A DNA stretch of 64,000 bases from Tubiluchus corallicola (lineage: Eukaryota; Priapulida; Priapulimorpha; Priapulimorphida; Tubiluchidae), in the NCBI GenBank assembly GCA_030141605.1, contig JAQGDQ010000238.1, positions 1 through 64,000 on the forward strand, read 5' to 3'. Position 1 is the first letter of the stretch; each line of letters begins with the position of its first letter. Of this stretch, positions 14,701-27,600 are shown piece by piece. The notes beneath the pieces are model-generated. The model saw nothing but the letters and a program-made list of their open reading frames with translations, was not told where the DNA came from and ran no database searches. A program made the translations under genes and the position numbers.

Positions 14701-17700
14701 TACGTAATATAAAAAAGAGAATGAGACAAATCTAGTACATATAGTTACTACAGTGTGTATGAAATTCTAAGCAGGCATGTCTTTAATCCTCTCTTGAAAC
14801 GGTCACGTAGATGACAGAGTAATCTTTTCACACAAATGTGGCGAACATACAGGGAAGGCTGCCTCTCTCTCTCCATAAGACTTTCATAGTTGTTGTGCGG
14901 CATTTTTTACTTCTTTTTGTCCCTCTCAAATTTACTTGATATCAATCAATCTGACTGTCTTTATATATGTATAGCGTACATGTACTAAATGCGCCATAAT
15001 TTGTTTCTTGTTTCCCAAATTGCAAATTTAGCAATTTTTTTCTGCCGAAAATCTAAAAAAATGTCTGTCCCTATTTTGTCAATGCAGAATTCTGTAGAAT
15101 GTTTAATTTTATACAGCAATTTGAACAACTTACATACCAAATTTATATACTCCTGCTTACCAAATTTACATACTCCTTTATACTCCTACTTAGGGTTTTT
15201 TAGGCTAACCTGCACATAACATGAAATTTTTCATTCAAATCCTTTCATAAATTTCTCAAACGATGCTGTTTTTAATTTTCATCTGTTATGCTATTCGTAC
15301 ACACATATTATTTAGATGAGATACAGGCTATATGGCTGATGAGTAATTTTATCTAACAGCAATTATCAGAAGTTGATACAAGAGATCTTTTAACAAGTTA
15401 AAATCAATCTTCTCGTTGAATTTGTGTAAAACAATTCTTCTAATACTAACGGCATACGTTTTAGTCAAATATAATTGTATTTCATCTGTTTTCTTTTCTA
15501 TCTTTGCCTTTTTGAAATAGTTTGTTCGGTGCGCGAGTAAGCGGAGGGGTTCAGATGCGAGTGAAACCTCCTTGTGGTTTGGCGTTTAGATACTTTTTTG
15601 ACGACCAGATTAATTTAAACTATGCTGTAAACATTATAACTTCGTGTACGTGGGGTATCAGTGAGTAAAAGTGGCAAGCCATTGGGACCAGCATACAGCC
15701 AGCTTCGGTCTGTTCCAGTCAGATTTGTTAAATTTAAGTTCTGAGGATCTTTTAAAAATCCACTTGAAATAAACAGAAAATAATACAACACAGGATATAC
15801 TGAGTACATTACCTTTAACTGCAAAACCAATATTGCCAGGTTTCATTACATTTGCGGCCCATATCATCTGGAATATTTACACTCATTTCTGAAGAAAACA
15901 AGTCCCTATTACGCAATATTTAAGAATAAAGTCTTACACGTTGAATTCTTTAGCTTCAGTGAGGGTCAGAAGTGTGCAGTAGGCAGGAGTGTCCCGCCTT
16001 GATTTTTTATATAAAATTATTTACATTCAGCACATAAATGGTCTCTTTTTCTATCCTATCCCTTTGCTAACAGCAAATCTCTCTAAGCTTCACTCTTATT
16101 TTCCTCATTCACATCCTTCACTATTATGTTACCTTAACAAGTGCTGCTCGATACCATGTAGCAACAGCATTTCTTCATGTTTAAATTCGGTTTTGTTCTG
16201 TTTTTTTGTTTGTTGTTTGGAACACAGGTTGCATTGTTATTGCTGAGTGAATAAATAAATGTATAAATATGAAAGATGATGATAAATAAATTAATTAATG
16301 ATGCATAGTCACGTGTTGGATGTATAGATTTCTGAAGGAATTTTTCAATTTGCATTTTCTAAAAAATATGTTGGCTAGACAAGGAAATATTTATGCTGTT
16401 TTTCTTTGCAGAAGTAAAGAAAAGATTGTTGTTTAGTAAGAAGAGCTTGTTCATTATTATATTCATGTGCTTCGTCTTTGCCAGGTTTCTGATTTAAAAA
16501 AGGTTTGGGGTTAATTTTATTTTTTTCATAATTATTTTTTTATAGGAGATGAACTGATTGTTATTGCACAAGTTTTTGCTGCATCACAAATGGTTTTAGA
16601 AGAAAAGTTTGTTTACAAACACAATGTGCCTGCATTACAAGCTGTTGGCTGGGAGGGTAAGTTTTGCATTTATAAACGTATAGAGAACATTTTGTTAATT
16701 TTAGTAAAGGACACCAGGGAAAAAGTATTGTATTTACTGATGTTTAATTTTAAAGAATTTAAAATTTATATACTTGTAAACTAAATAGTCTTGTTTGTGT
16801 TTCTGTCATTTGCATTGTCCACAGTTTTAAGCATCATTTTTATTCTTACAATGCATGTGATTCCCTCCCTCAGCTTTTTTGGACGGACCAGAATTTATAA
16901 ATGTATTACACGTAATACATGTAGTAGAAATAAATACTACTACCAGCGGTGTAGCTTGGGGTGTGTCATTGTAGGGCACCCTGTTACTTCTTGTGTCGGT
17001 GAGGGCACTCTTTAACTTATCGTGTTAGTGTAGGGCATCACCCTGTTACTTATTGTGTTAGTGTAGTGCACACTGTTACTTATTGTGTTAGGGTAGGGCA
17101 TCCTGCTGCTTATCGTACTATCGTGTTAATGTAGGGCACCCTGTTGCTATCATGTTAGTGTAGGGCATCCTGTTACTTATTGTGTTAGTGTAGGGCACCC
17201 TATTACTTATTTTGTTAGTGTAGGGCACGCTGTTACTTATTGTGTTAGGGTAGGGCATCCTGTTACTTATCATGTTAGTGTAGGGCACTCTGTTACTTAT
17301 CATGATGGTGTAGGGCACCATGTTACTTTCCTGTTCGAAGTTTTTTTTTCATTTATGTGCTTAAGAGAGAAAACAGCAATGTCAGTTTTAAAATATTTCA
17401 TTATACACGGTCTTGGAGTCAAACCCACAACTTCACGCATAAAAGAATGTAACCATATACTAACCTGTAGGGTTTATTCTCAAGACTAAGTGAACTGAAA
17501 CATTTTGTTTTACAGGAATATTTGGGTTTTGCACACTTTCTCTTTTACTTATTCCCTTCTACTTCATTCCGGCTGGAAGTTTAAGTGGCAATCCTGAAGG
17601 ACGACTGGAAGATGCGATCGATGGTTTTATTCAAATTAGTAACTCTTGGCAAATAGCTACTGCTGTTTCTCGTAAGTACCATGACCAGGAACAAATTCAT

Positions 17701-20700
17701 CAGATTATTCAAATAAAATTTTACAACAATTTTGGCATTGAATTTTATTTTATTGCACATTTTGTACATTTATATGCTTACTACAAGATGTAATCCTGTG
17801 TTCATTTGCTAGATTTACTTATTGTGTTAGTACTTGTGGCAGGACCAAAACCTACCTTGTTATTAAGGATAGTCTTTTGCAACGAGATACTTAACTGGAG
17901 GTGTCTTAACCACATATAGATGTATTCACAACGCTCCCCCAGAAGGTGAGGCAGTCTCCCAGATGAACCTATTCCAGCAGAAGCCATTTTCTAGATGATC
18001 ACCCACTTATTTGCCTTCTTGGCTTAGTAGTGCTCAACTTTGGTCATTAGGCACGTGCTAGATTACTTAATTATTCTTTTCTGCATTATGACAAATTCTA
18101 AAACCATCTTTGTCTCCGTTTTACGTTTTGTAAACCCAGCACATGCATGATTAGCTAAAATTTATTGATATAATAACATAAGTTTTGCTGTGTTGAACAT
18201 TTTTCATTGAAAAGCTAGTTTATGGTTATTCACTTGCTGTACTTTCAAGATCAAATTCTAAGTAAATATAGTGATGGACAGTGAATTGTGATATATTTGT
18301 AATGGGCGTTACACATCATTATAATATATTTTGCTTTTTTGTTCCAGTAAATGTTCTAAGCATTGCATTCTTTAACTTTGCTGGCATAAGTGTGACAAAA
18401 GAATTCAGTGCCACAACACGGATGGTGATAGACAGTATTCGTACATTATCTGTTTGGGCATTGTCATTAGCATTTGGCTGGCAGGAATTTCAGTACTTAC
18501 AGATCTTTGGATTTATTCTTTTAATCACAGGTATATTGCTTATTAATATTTGTCATTAAAGAGCATAATCCATAATTGTCATCATTTGAATGCCGAATTG
18601 TTACCTTGCTAATGTGCTAAACATTTTAATTATGAAAAACGATTGTGGCCATGTAGTGATGAATTATGGCTTACGTGATTATAACATTTGTTTTATGTCT
18701 TTGTAGACTTGGAAAAAAGCGGGCTGCTTAAATGCTTGAAGCTTGGTGTGGACCCATCTTTTTATGCACAATTTTGGGGCTGCCTTTTTCTTTATTTTTA
18801 AATGATTTTAAAATTGCTTTAAAGCTCATGTTGTTTCCTTTTTTTTACTATAAATTAGAATTTGAAGTGTCCCTTGAATTCTTGGCTCTGACTGTCTTGA
18901 TTTGATCTTCTTGATCTTCAAATGGCATGTGATTTTTAGTCACATTGTTAAATACATAGGTGTGGTGGTGTGACATTGGTGATGGTACATTTTCGTCTTT
19001 GTCTTGGGCCATTTTTGAGAAATTTCTTAACCACAAGGAGCTTATTTGCCTAGGATCTTCATTTAGGGGTGCTTTGTTGCTCTTGTGGTCTCTTCGAATT
19101 GCCACTTCTCTTCAGTTACAATATATGACCTATTATTATCTAAGGACTTGGTGACATTTAGGGCAAATACGATTTCTGAAATAAGAAAAATTCAACAGCA
19201 CTATAACAAATTTTGTGGCATTTGCTTTTTGTGGTATTTTAAGAAATCAAAAGGATATTTGCAGAAATTCACAATTCTTCTCATATACCTAGTAGTGTAT
19301 CCTACACCTATTCAACCGGGTGGTGTAGCTCAATGGTAGCGTGCTCTCTTACCACCCGGGAGGTCGTGGGTTCAACTCTCGACCAAGTCATACCAAAGAC
19401 TCGAAAAGTGGTACCACTGGTTCTTTGACCAAGCACGCGGGTTTATCGAAGTAGCATGTAGGTAATAATAATCGGGACCACCTTGGAAATAAGTATTGAC
19501 TTACTTAAGCTGTTATCCTTGGATCTATATCCTAAACGCAATTATTATTATAGTACTGCACTATATATTAACTGTACATCTTAACAACTTTAAGTTTGTT
19601 TATGTCAGTAAAGTATCTTTCATGTTACAGCTGTAGAATGTTACAGAATAGCTGGCAGTTCTATGTAGCTGACTGGTCGGTTTTGAAGTCAGTTTTGCTA
19701 TATTTATCATTAAGAATCTCACAATTTCATTCAGAATTGCTAAGGTTTACTGTTAGAAATGTGGGGCTGCCAAAAAACACTGTTTCTGTCTAATTGCCTG
19801 GGCCGGGGATTATCATTATTTTTTTTACATTCATATATTTGCCTGACACAGTCATATAAAAGCGTTGTTTCGGCTAGCACGTCATAATTTTCTATGACGG
19901 CTAACTCTTGGCTAGGGTTGCTGTTTTGTATGATGCTGATTATCGTATTGGTGGCTAAAAGGTTTCATATTATTCGTCAAATCAGTATATTAATGGCCGA
20001 GTAGTATTACTGTTATACTATAATTATCTGAACAGTTCATACTACGCAAAAAAGAGTTTTTACGATAATTTAGTAATGTAAAGCAAAAAACTAAAAAACA
20101 AAGCGTGAAAAATGTGCATTGAAAAAATTTAAAACACTACTGGGAAATAAACAAACCTTGATTTCAACTGATTTTAGATACACAAAGCATACACAAAATT
20201 AGTTTTCCCCCCTCTTTACTGACATCTTTTGAGCTCATGAGGTAGACAGAAATACATTTCTTTTGTGACCGTCCTGGTGTCTGTGCAAATCCAATGGTAA
20301 CCCATTGAAACCTTGAAACATGCAATGATTTGAACGAGGAGTGTGGGCATTTTCTATCTAGAACTTTATAAAACATGAAGCATTTATCTTTCTATATATT
20401 ATGTTGAATCCTGTGAAGCTAATAGGGATTTTTTATGACAGTTATTGTATGATGTAAGATTTTCTAAAAAGCTTTTTCACTACAAGAGTGTTGGTCTTGT
20501 CACTAAATTAGATAGTCTTAGTTAATTTCAAAACAAAATGCTACTCAAAAGGTCTTTGTCTTTTATATTTCAGGCACATTTGTCTACAATGACGTCATAA
20601 TTCGTCCGCTTCTCAGACGGCATTTAGGTCTTTTCACAGGAGCTAGTAGTCGCCAAAGTAGTGTCAACGAAACATCGAAACTGATCAATGATGATATAGT

Positions 20701-20740
20701 TGACAACTCTGCAGACATTGATCACAACCAGGTGTCATGA
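8761..20740 (+). CDS. SLC35F6: SLC35F6-type solute carrier, complete, nine coding exons
   Basis: Exons: 8761-8837, 10538-10607, 10865-10974, 12861-12970, 14218-14388, 16546-16656, 17516-17671, 18348-18530, 20574-20740. All borders are GT..AG and phases agree, giving 1155 nt and 384 residues (human protein is about 371). The start MAWTSYQWF matches the family's MAWTKYQ opening. Family words follow in order: SFDHPFLQ, LPALCDMAGTSFMYLGLN, SSFQMLRGAVIVFTG, MVLEEKFVYKHNVPALQAVG, FNFAGISVTKE and SATTRMVIDSIRT. It belongs to the drug/metabolite transporter (EamA) superfamily, with about ten membrane helices. The human protein is placed in lysosomal and mitochondrial membranes; its substrate is unsettled. 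The polar tail after exon 9 carries no motif I recognise. Introns are large and packed with repeats. No neighbour suggests a shared pathway. Confidence 0.96.
9492..9815. repeat. 159-bp exact tandem duplication in intron 1
   Basis: The block starting acccatttatgatg at 9492 is repeated at 9651, and a third copy begins at 9810 but breaks off after a few bases. By eye the two full units are identical, so the duplication is recent or has been homogenised. Confidence 0.95.
11070..11215. repeat. degenerate ggaaa-rich tandem repeat in intron 3
   Basis: Loose repeats of words such as aagtcatggaaa and cttggaaaa. No coding potential. Confidence 0.5.
13261..13434. repeat. 87-bp tandem duplication in intron 4
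   Basis: The segment tatatcaaaatcgtaatt starts at 13261 and again at 13348. The two copies differ at only a few bases. Confidence 0.9.
16970..17335. repeat. about 30-bp minisatellite, roughly 12 copies, intron 6
   Basis: Units contain tagggcaccctgttacttat and ttgtgttagtg. Copies differ by substitutions and small indels. The open frame on the minus strand is a by-product. Confidence 0.93.
17832..18062 (-). mobile_element. 5S-derived SINE, degenerate copy B (intron 7)
   Basis: On the minus strand: ccaaagttgagcac, then aagtgggtgatcatctagaaa, corresponding to the 5S rRNA words cggaagttaagca and ggatgggtgaccgcctgggaa. A body with ggttaagacacctcc and a tail ggtcctgccacaag follow; both recur in the copy at 41880-42115. 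Confidence 0.65.
19318..19490 (+). mobile_element. tRNA-derived SINE (tRNA-Gly-like head), intron 8
   Basis: The head begins gggtggtgtagctcaatgg (A box) and has a B box (ggttcaactc, 19369-19378), in the layout of tRNA-Gly with an ACC anticodon position. The lower anticodon stem has two mismatches, so it is not a working tRNA. A tRNA-unrelated tail follows (accaaagactcgaaaagtgg), of the kind seen in many animal SINEs. Confidence 0.8.
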
Positions 20741-23700
20741 TATAGAAGTGTGAGTTGATGATGTTTTTTTGTGTTCTCATGTGATTGCTTTGTGTAGATA
20801 AAGTCGTGATCATGGCCTGGCTTTTGTTGAGCTCAAAATTTTTCGAATTGTAATTTAAATGTGTTTAAGGTAGGCAGGCATATATATATATATATATATA
20901 TACATATATACAAATATATATATATATATATACAGTAAACTATGTATAACTCGAACTGGTATAACTGGAATTCTTGCACATCTCGAGCAGATTTCGTGGA
21001 ACGGATTTTCCCTTTCGTTTCAGAATCTGATCAAACTTACCATGCCTATGTTGAACAGCCTTCCATGCATGAATGTGTGCACACCGCATTACGATTTTAA
21101 CTGCTAGTTACAGCAAAACAGCAAAGATTTCTTGTATTAGCCTAGCAGAACACTGTACACAACAACTCAAAAAAATTTTCCGGTCCCGAGGTGTTCGAGT
21201 TACATGTAATTTACTGTATACTTTAGTACAAACAATCTAAGAATTGTTATATCAGGAAAATTATTTGACAACATGCCTGCTTTTACAAATATTTTAATTT
21301 TTTGTTCGGGAGCATCATATCACTGAACATCGTGGCAGCTAGCAGTCATCAATACTTAATATGCTTTTTTTGGTTTTGGGTCCTAAATGAAATAGTTTTC
21401 AATAATCTTTATGTACCCATAAAAGTAAAAATTAAAACTAAATTACAAAGCAGTTTGTCAATTTTGTTACCACCAGTATTTCTTCTAATATTGGACAAAA
21501 TTAGACACAAAATCTAAGCTGGTCTTATTTTCAAAAATATCATTATTGACTGACTAAAATAATAATCCAGTTAGAAAAGGTTTTGGCAGCACAGAAGTCC
21601 ACTGAAACTGTTTAAATTTTTATGTTGGGCTTATTAAGTAAAAAATGAAACTATCAGACGAGATCTGGTCCCATCATTCTACAGAACTATTTTTTGTGTT
21701 CATGTGTGTGTAATGCAGCCACCATACCGTATGCCAGCCATGAAGACGCACTTGGGTCTCCTGATAATTTTTTAGATCGTGAAATGCTTTTTCTATGCTG
21801 GCAAAACAGAAAAACCACTTCAGTCATGCTGTCACTGGACATTGTCACATTTTACTAAAAGTACAATGCACATGCAGACAAAAGTTTGAATTATAACCTG
21901 ATGCAAGTGCAATGATACTACGCTCGTAAATTACATGACTGTGCCATCTGGACCATGTCTGTATTGCATTTCTATGGCAACCTATTCCTTCCATGATCAT
22001 GTGGTGATAATTGTGAGTTTTTGTCCTTTAAATTTTTCTGCAGCCATGTAGATTTTCAAACAAAATGGTGCATTCCTAACCGTCTCAGCTGCATTGTTAT
22101 TAATGTTTAGAAAACCTAGCTGTGATCTGATGGAGACTTGGCCATTTTCTAAGGTTGCAGTGAGGTCTTCTATCAGTGTGACAGGGTTGGTAAGGCCGGA
22201 TACCCCAATACATACCTGAATGTTGTTAAGACCAACAATTTTTGTGCTTTCATTGGTTCTTTCATTGTCACACTAACGCTTTTGGTTTAGTATGGGCATA
22301 TACAGGAAGTGCTGTTATTGTTTCAGAAAACACATTTACTGATGACGCATGTTGAAAAATAATGAGAAAGCACATTTTTAGAATACCTAATTAAAAACCA
22401 GGTGGTTGCATATAGGAATAAAATACACTAAAATCAGATGAATTCCTGCTAAACAGCAATTGGAGCAAGCATATAAAGTTGGTGCTGCCATCTACAAGCA
22501 AATATTGAACTTAATTTCATGATTTATTGTAGATGCCGTATTTGATTGGGGGAAAACCCTGATGCTTCTCAAAATATTTTTCTAAACGATAATAAAAGGT
22601 TAATTATCTCAAAGTGATTACTAAATTACTTCTAACTATTTTGAATATAAGATGAGATGAAGATAATAAGGAATATTTATGCATACGGAATAATATCTCT
22701 TAGCGAGCTTTGATATGCTATTAATAGCTTTATGCCACAAATTCACAATTAAATGCAAATATAAATTTTTTTGTTTTTTTACTGATTGCTGATATTTTCA
22801 TAAAAATGTTAAACCTGCCATTTTTGCTGTCGTTATGCATATAGATTTCTTGTGAATTTGGCATTTTTGATCTGTTGATTTGTGACGATTCTAGTTTGTA
22901 AAACTCATGCATTAGTCATAAATCTAATAAAAAATTTTAATAATGATAAATTATATTTTTATACATTTATAAGCTAAGCTCATCACCTAAATGATGTCTG
23001 TTTAATAATCTCAGTAAGTAGAATCGTGAGTGTAAATCATGCTTGCCTGACAGCCTTACACTGGACCATAAGTGTGTAAAGTTGTTCAGGTAAGCTATAG
23101 GACAGTTTAACAAAAACGCTTTACCTATACACAGTCATATAATTCACGATCAGATGGCTTCTGATCCCAATAAATGTCTGCTTATTTTGCACTTTTTTAA
23201 TCGCAAAAAAACTTGCGAAGAATTTTTCATCTCCATTTTTATCAAGCAGTCCTATGGAAAATGTGTCTGTGAACATAACTGTGTTTATAGTAACAACAAT
23301 GATATATTAAAGGAAGAGTAAACCATTTGTTGAACATTTTCCGGGTTTCTTAGAACAGTATCATCTAAAAGTGTTCTGCCAAATTAACTAATGACCCTTA
23401 ATCCTGGTAGAGGCATTTGTAAAATATATCTACATCATCGTGCAACCCGATTTTTACTCTTTCCAAAGATCAGTAAATTTCCCTCCGAGACCCAATCATG
23501 CGCCATTGGGTCGTTTCTACATTTTTCTATATGGTTTTCTGGCAGTGAGAAAAAAATGCCATTTTTGATGGTTTTTATCTGCCGTTCCTAGAAGATCTCT
23601 GTGTAGAAAAATATCCTAGCTGCACTTGGTGGGAAATTTATAGCTCTTTGGAAAGAGGAGGAAGCTGCCTGTATGATAATGTGGGCCTCTTTTGTAAAAG

Positions 23701-24522
23701 TCTTTACAGGTGGAGGGGCCACTAGTTAGCTTGGATAAAACTTTTTTCTGAACAACCCTGTATATTGTAAGCCGTGGAAAAATGATGATGTGACATTTTT
23801 TTTTAAAATTGGAACTGCAGTTTGAAGTTAACTGCACATCCCACACTCGTACTTTTGTTTAAACCACCATAAAATATTTTATATTTTTTATGCATAACTC
23901 ATATTTGTTTTTATAAACTTTATACTTATACTATTTGATCGTGTACTGTTTTAGCATTTGCTTTCGTAGATAATGATAGTATTTTTTTTAATAATGTGTT
24001 TGATTAATTGTATTTGATAAATTTAGGAACAACGATTTTGTTCACGATAATAGCATTTATTTATATATAGGCACATTATCATATAATATTATTATTTACA
24101 CATTAAGTATTTTCAATCAAGTTATCAAAATATCACAGAACTAAGAGCTTTCATAAAGGTGCCAATTTTGATTGCTGTTATTGAGACAAATTGGAATGAT
24201 GAACAGTATTTTTATATCACAAGTATAACTGCTGTCTTTGATATTACTATAATGGAATTATAATCATGAAAAGGACTGGATTGTCCTTTAATAAGACTTG
24301 AAATTTCAAATTTAATAATAAAATGATTAACTCATAGGAATGTTGTTACATGATCGCAAAGTATATTATGATTATCAATATACATGCGTTTTCGTGGTTT
24401 CTAGAAATATATGTCTAGTTGTTGCCACTATATACTGATCTTTTTCTCTGAATAAGCAGCGATTTTAACTTTAAGTGCAAAACTGCACTTACTACTTACA
24501 ATGTATGGAAAAATAATGAATT
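20741..24522. other. convergent intergenic region
   Basis: It lies between the 3' ends of the SLC35F6-type gene and the Hes1-like gene. Contents: (TA)n at about 20878-20935; a possible poly(A) signal for the plus-strand gene at 22417-22422, though the 3' end is not certain; an imperfect inverted repeat (about 23428-23495 against 23625-23690); and a mariner-like end word (acagggttgttcag, minus) near 23750. No gene recognised. Confidence 0.5.
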
Positions 24523-24528
24523 TTTATT
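24523..24528 (-). terminator. candidate poly(A) signal, Hes1-like gene
   Basis: AATAAA on the minus strand about 140 nt after the stop codon. It is the nearest good match; others lie further on. Confidence 0.4.
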
Positions 24529-24666
24529 TACATAATTTGTATTTTCGTCTTGCGTAATGATAATCTGCAAAAATAATATAGTCTCATTGTCCACCATTAT
24601 TTCGAGTTTTTTGGTTTTGTATTTTTGGAATGCACAAATGTAAAACATTCACACCTTTGCAGTTTT

Positions 24667-27600
24667 TTACCAAGGTCGCCATACGGGAAACATCCTTTTA
24701 TAAAATTCTGCGTAAGGATTAATGACTATTTCCGGAAAAATTGGCACCGGTTTACGTAACAATACTGGTGGTCCGGCTCTCATAGAACAAGTAGGTTCAC
24801 TTTGTTGCACCGAGCTGTTTTCTTCTCGAGTAGTTGATTCTGGTATTTGTGACGCTGAGCCAGTGGGCCGAACTTGTGGTGACAAAACCGGGGGTGGTGT
24901 CGTTGCCGTTGAATGCGCCGGCGACAGTGAAGGAGGTCTTGCCGCCGACGTTGATGATGAAGACGATGACGAAATAAGAGATAGCGGTAATCTTTGAGAA
25001 GGTGTTATCTCCGGTGACTGTAGCACGGTTGTTGATGCTGGTGACAACATTGACATAGGCGTTGTTGCTATTGAAGGTACCTGTTGTTGGTAGGCAGTTC
25101 TGTAAATGACAGATGATAAATGTTTCATCACTCGGTCCTGCATGCCAGAGTTCATACCTGTGTTACGCATGAAATGCAGCACTGCAGCAGCGCACTCTGT
25201 GTATCCTGCTTGATACTTCAACAGTAACTCAGGATGAGCTGTTAATGCTGAAATGTAAGACAAACATAGCCGTAAAAAATAGTAAAAATAATTAGTGAGA
25301 ACAGAGATGAAAATTTGAAAAATAATTTTTTCACTGCTTTGTCTGACCAACACACCTGTCGGTATGTTATCAAGTTTTAAATAATTTGTATGTAACTATA
25401 TCATAAGCTATATGCTTAAAAAGCGTTGATCGCAGTTTTATAGGTGACAGGCAGAAGTAATTCTTTGTGATAATGATATCATAAGTAGAATGATTAATAA
25501 TTCAATTTCAATTCAATTCACCTTTTTTTTCAGCATTAAAATTGCCATAATACGTAAAAAATCCCAGTGTAAAAAATTGCCATAATACGTAAAGAAGTGT
25601 CAAATTAGACGAGGGTCGTCTAATTCAAACAGTATTGATACACATCCTTGAATGCCTTCATCTCGCTCCTAACCTAAAAACTTTCAGGGCCAGCAATAGG
25701 AAGTACAGGGCCCCAGTCAGAAAATTATTAGTGGTGCCTTCTACCCTACAAAATTTCAAGTTTCATGTTTTATGTTTTGTTTGGGATGCCACTAGGCTCC
25801 AGTTAGAAAACCATTAGTGGTGCCCTCTGCCGTGCAAAATTTGAATGTGATATTTTATGGTTCGTGTGGGATGCCAGTTAGCCAAAAAGCGTTTAGGATT
25901 TGAGGTGTCTCCATTAGCCACAATGATGCACTAAAAGTTGAAAGTCCATATGAAAGTTTCTAATGTTTTATTCCAAGTCAAAATAAGTACTTATACCGTA
26001 GGTATGTTTTATTCGGGTTTAGTTTTGAAGAACTTCTGTCACGTGATGCGACTATTTACGGGCATTGTTAACTAAATCCTTGGCGCAGGGCGCAATTTGA
26101 ACAAATGGGACTTTGGCTTAAAACGCTGTCACGGTTAATTCTGCTGGCTAAGGAATCTGCTCTATTGCTGATTCAGCTTTATGTGTTATGTCAGGAAAAT
26201 CGATGCTTGAACCCCTTGTGTGAAAAAATCCGGTATGAATAAATAAAAGCTAGGACAGCCATTCTACTCGCATTAATGGGGAAATGGATCACTTCTCTAA
26301 TAATTTTAAGTTCAGTGATTTTTGATTCAATTCGATAAAAATCGATAATAATTAGAAAAGTAGATTAAAAAAGAACATATTAGAAAAAATGCATGAAACA
26401 CGCACGCATTTACTTGTACTAACTTTTAAAGTTTAGTGGGTTCAACATTTCTTGAACCGCAACACGGCTGAAAGCACACTATTTCTGCTAATAGGTGGCA
26501 GCACTTACCGTGTCCCTGCTGAGTCCGTAGCATGTGGAGGTAATCGACTGCCATCTCCAAAATATCGGCTTTTTCGACTTTTGAATAACACATTCCCTGA
26601 AAAAATCAAAGATTACTAACTGAACATTATGCATTGTCAGACTGATATATCCCATCAGTTAATAAACCAGTAAAAATTTTATTTTTAAACTAAATCAGAG
26701 TGTGCGATAAAGTGTCAATGAGTTTTATTAAGAAACGCGAGCTAGCAAATGCGAAAATTAGCTCTTCGTTTGAAGAACAAAGCAAGAAAAATTTGTTAAT
26801 GACATAAAAATGGATTCTGATGTTTTATTTAATTTTTAAATGTTACAAGGGATGATTTCGATGGATGTAATGCAGTAGTCCCTTTATTGTTAATTTTTTT
26901 CGACATCGGAAACCACGTTAAGCAAATTTATACAAATAGCGTGAAATACTTTTTTCACCAGGTAAAATTTCGTCAGGACGTCTCACGCTATGTACACCTC
27001 AAGGAAAATCTGTCATTGCATTGAGCGCGCAAATGTATTTGTTATATGCCACCTGTAGCCTAACACCCGCTCCTAATCTTTGAAAAGCGCTGACCAGCGA
27101 CTGCCGTTTTTAGCGAAAAAGTTTTTCTTTCGTCTATAAGATACAATAAATCCCAAAAGGAACTAAAATTAGCCTTTGCCACGTGTAGTTTAAGCAATTG
27201 TGAAGTCTGTTGTTAGTTTCATGTGTATCATGTGACATTATGACATCAAGTAGCATGTTACAATGAATAAACAGGTGTTTAGGAGAGCTTTGTGGCTTAG
27301 GGTATTATGAAAACGTAGAAAATTGAAAAGAAGTATTTGCGTGAAGGTAGAATATATTTCTTTGTGCCGATTTGCATTTGAGCTTAGCCAAAGTGAACAG
27401 CTTTTTGCGCAGGCGGGAGATTATTGAGTAGCATCGAACGACTCGAAAATTTTGAATTTTGATAATGCTTAGCAAAGAGCAATGCGCTCAATCCTAAGCA
27501 AAAAATTTAAGCAATGCGCACCGTAAAAAGCACAGCTATTGAAAGGAATACAACATCTATGAAAGATGTATGAATACTATGATTAGTATGATTACTATGA

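Noticed and set aside
19318-19390. Functional tRNA-Gly gene
   Set aside because: Two mismatches in the anticodon stem, no clean acceptor stem, and a SINE-type tail.
23625-23770. Tc1/mariner element end (acagggttgttcag)
   Set aside because: Only one end is visible and no transposase remains.
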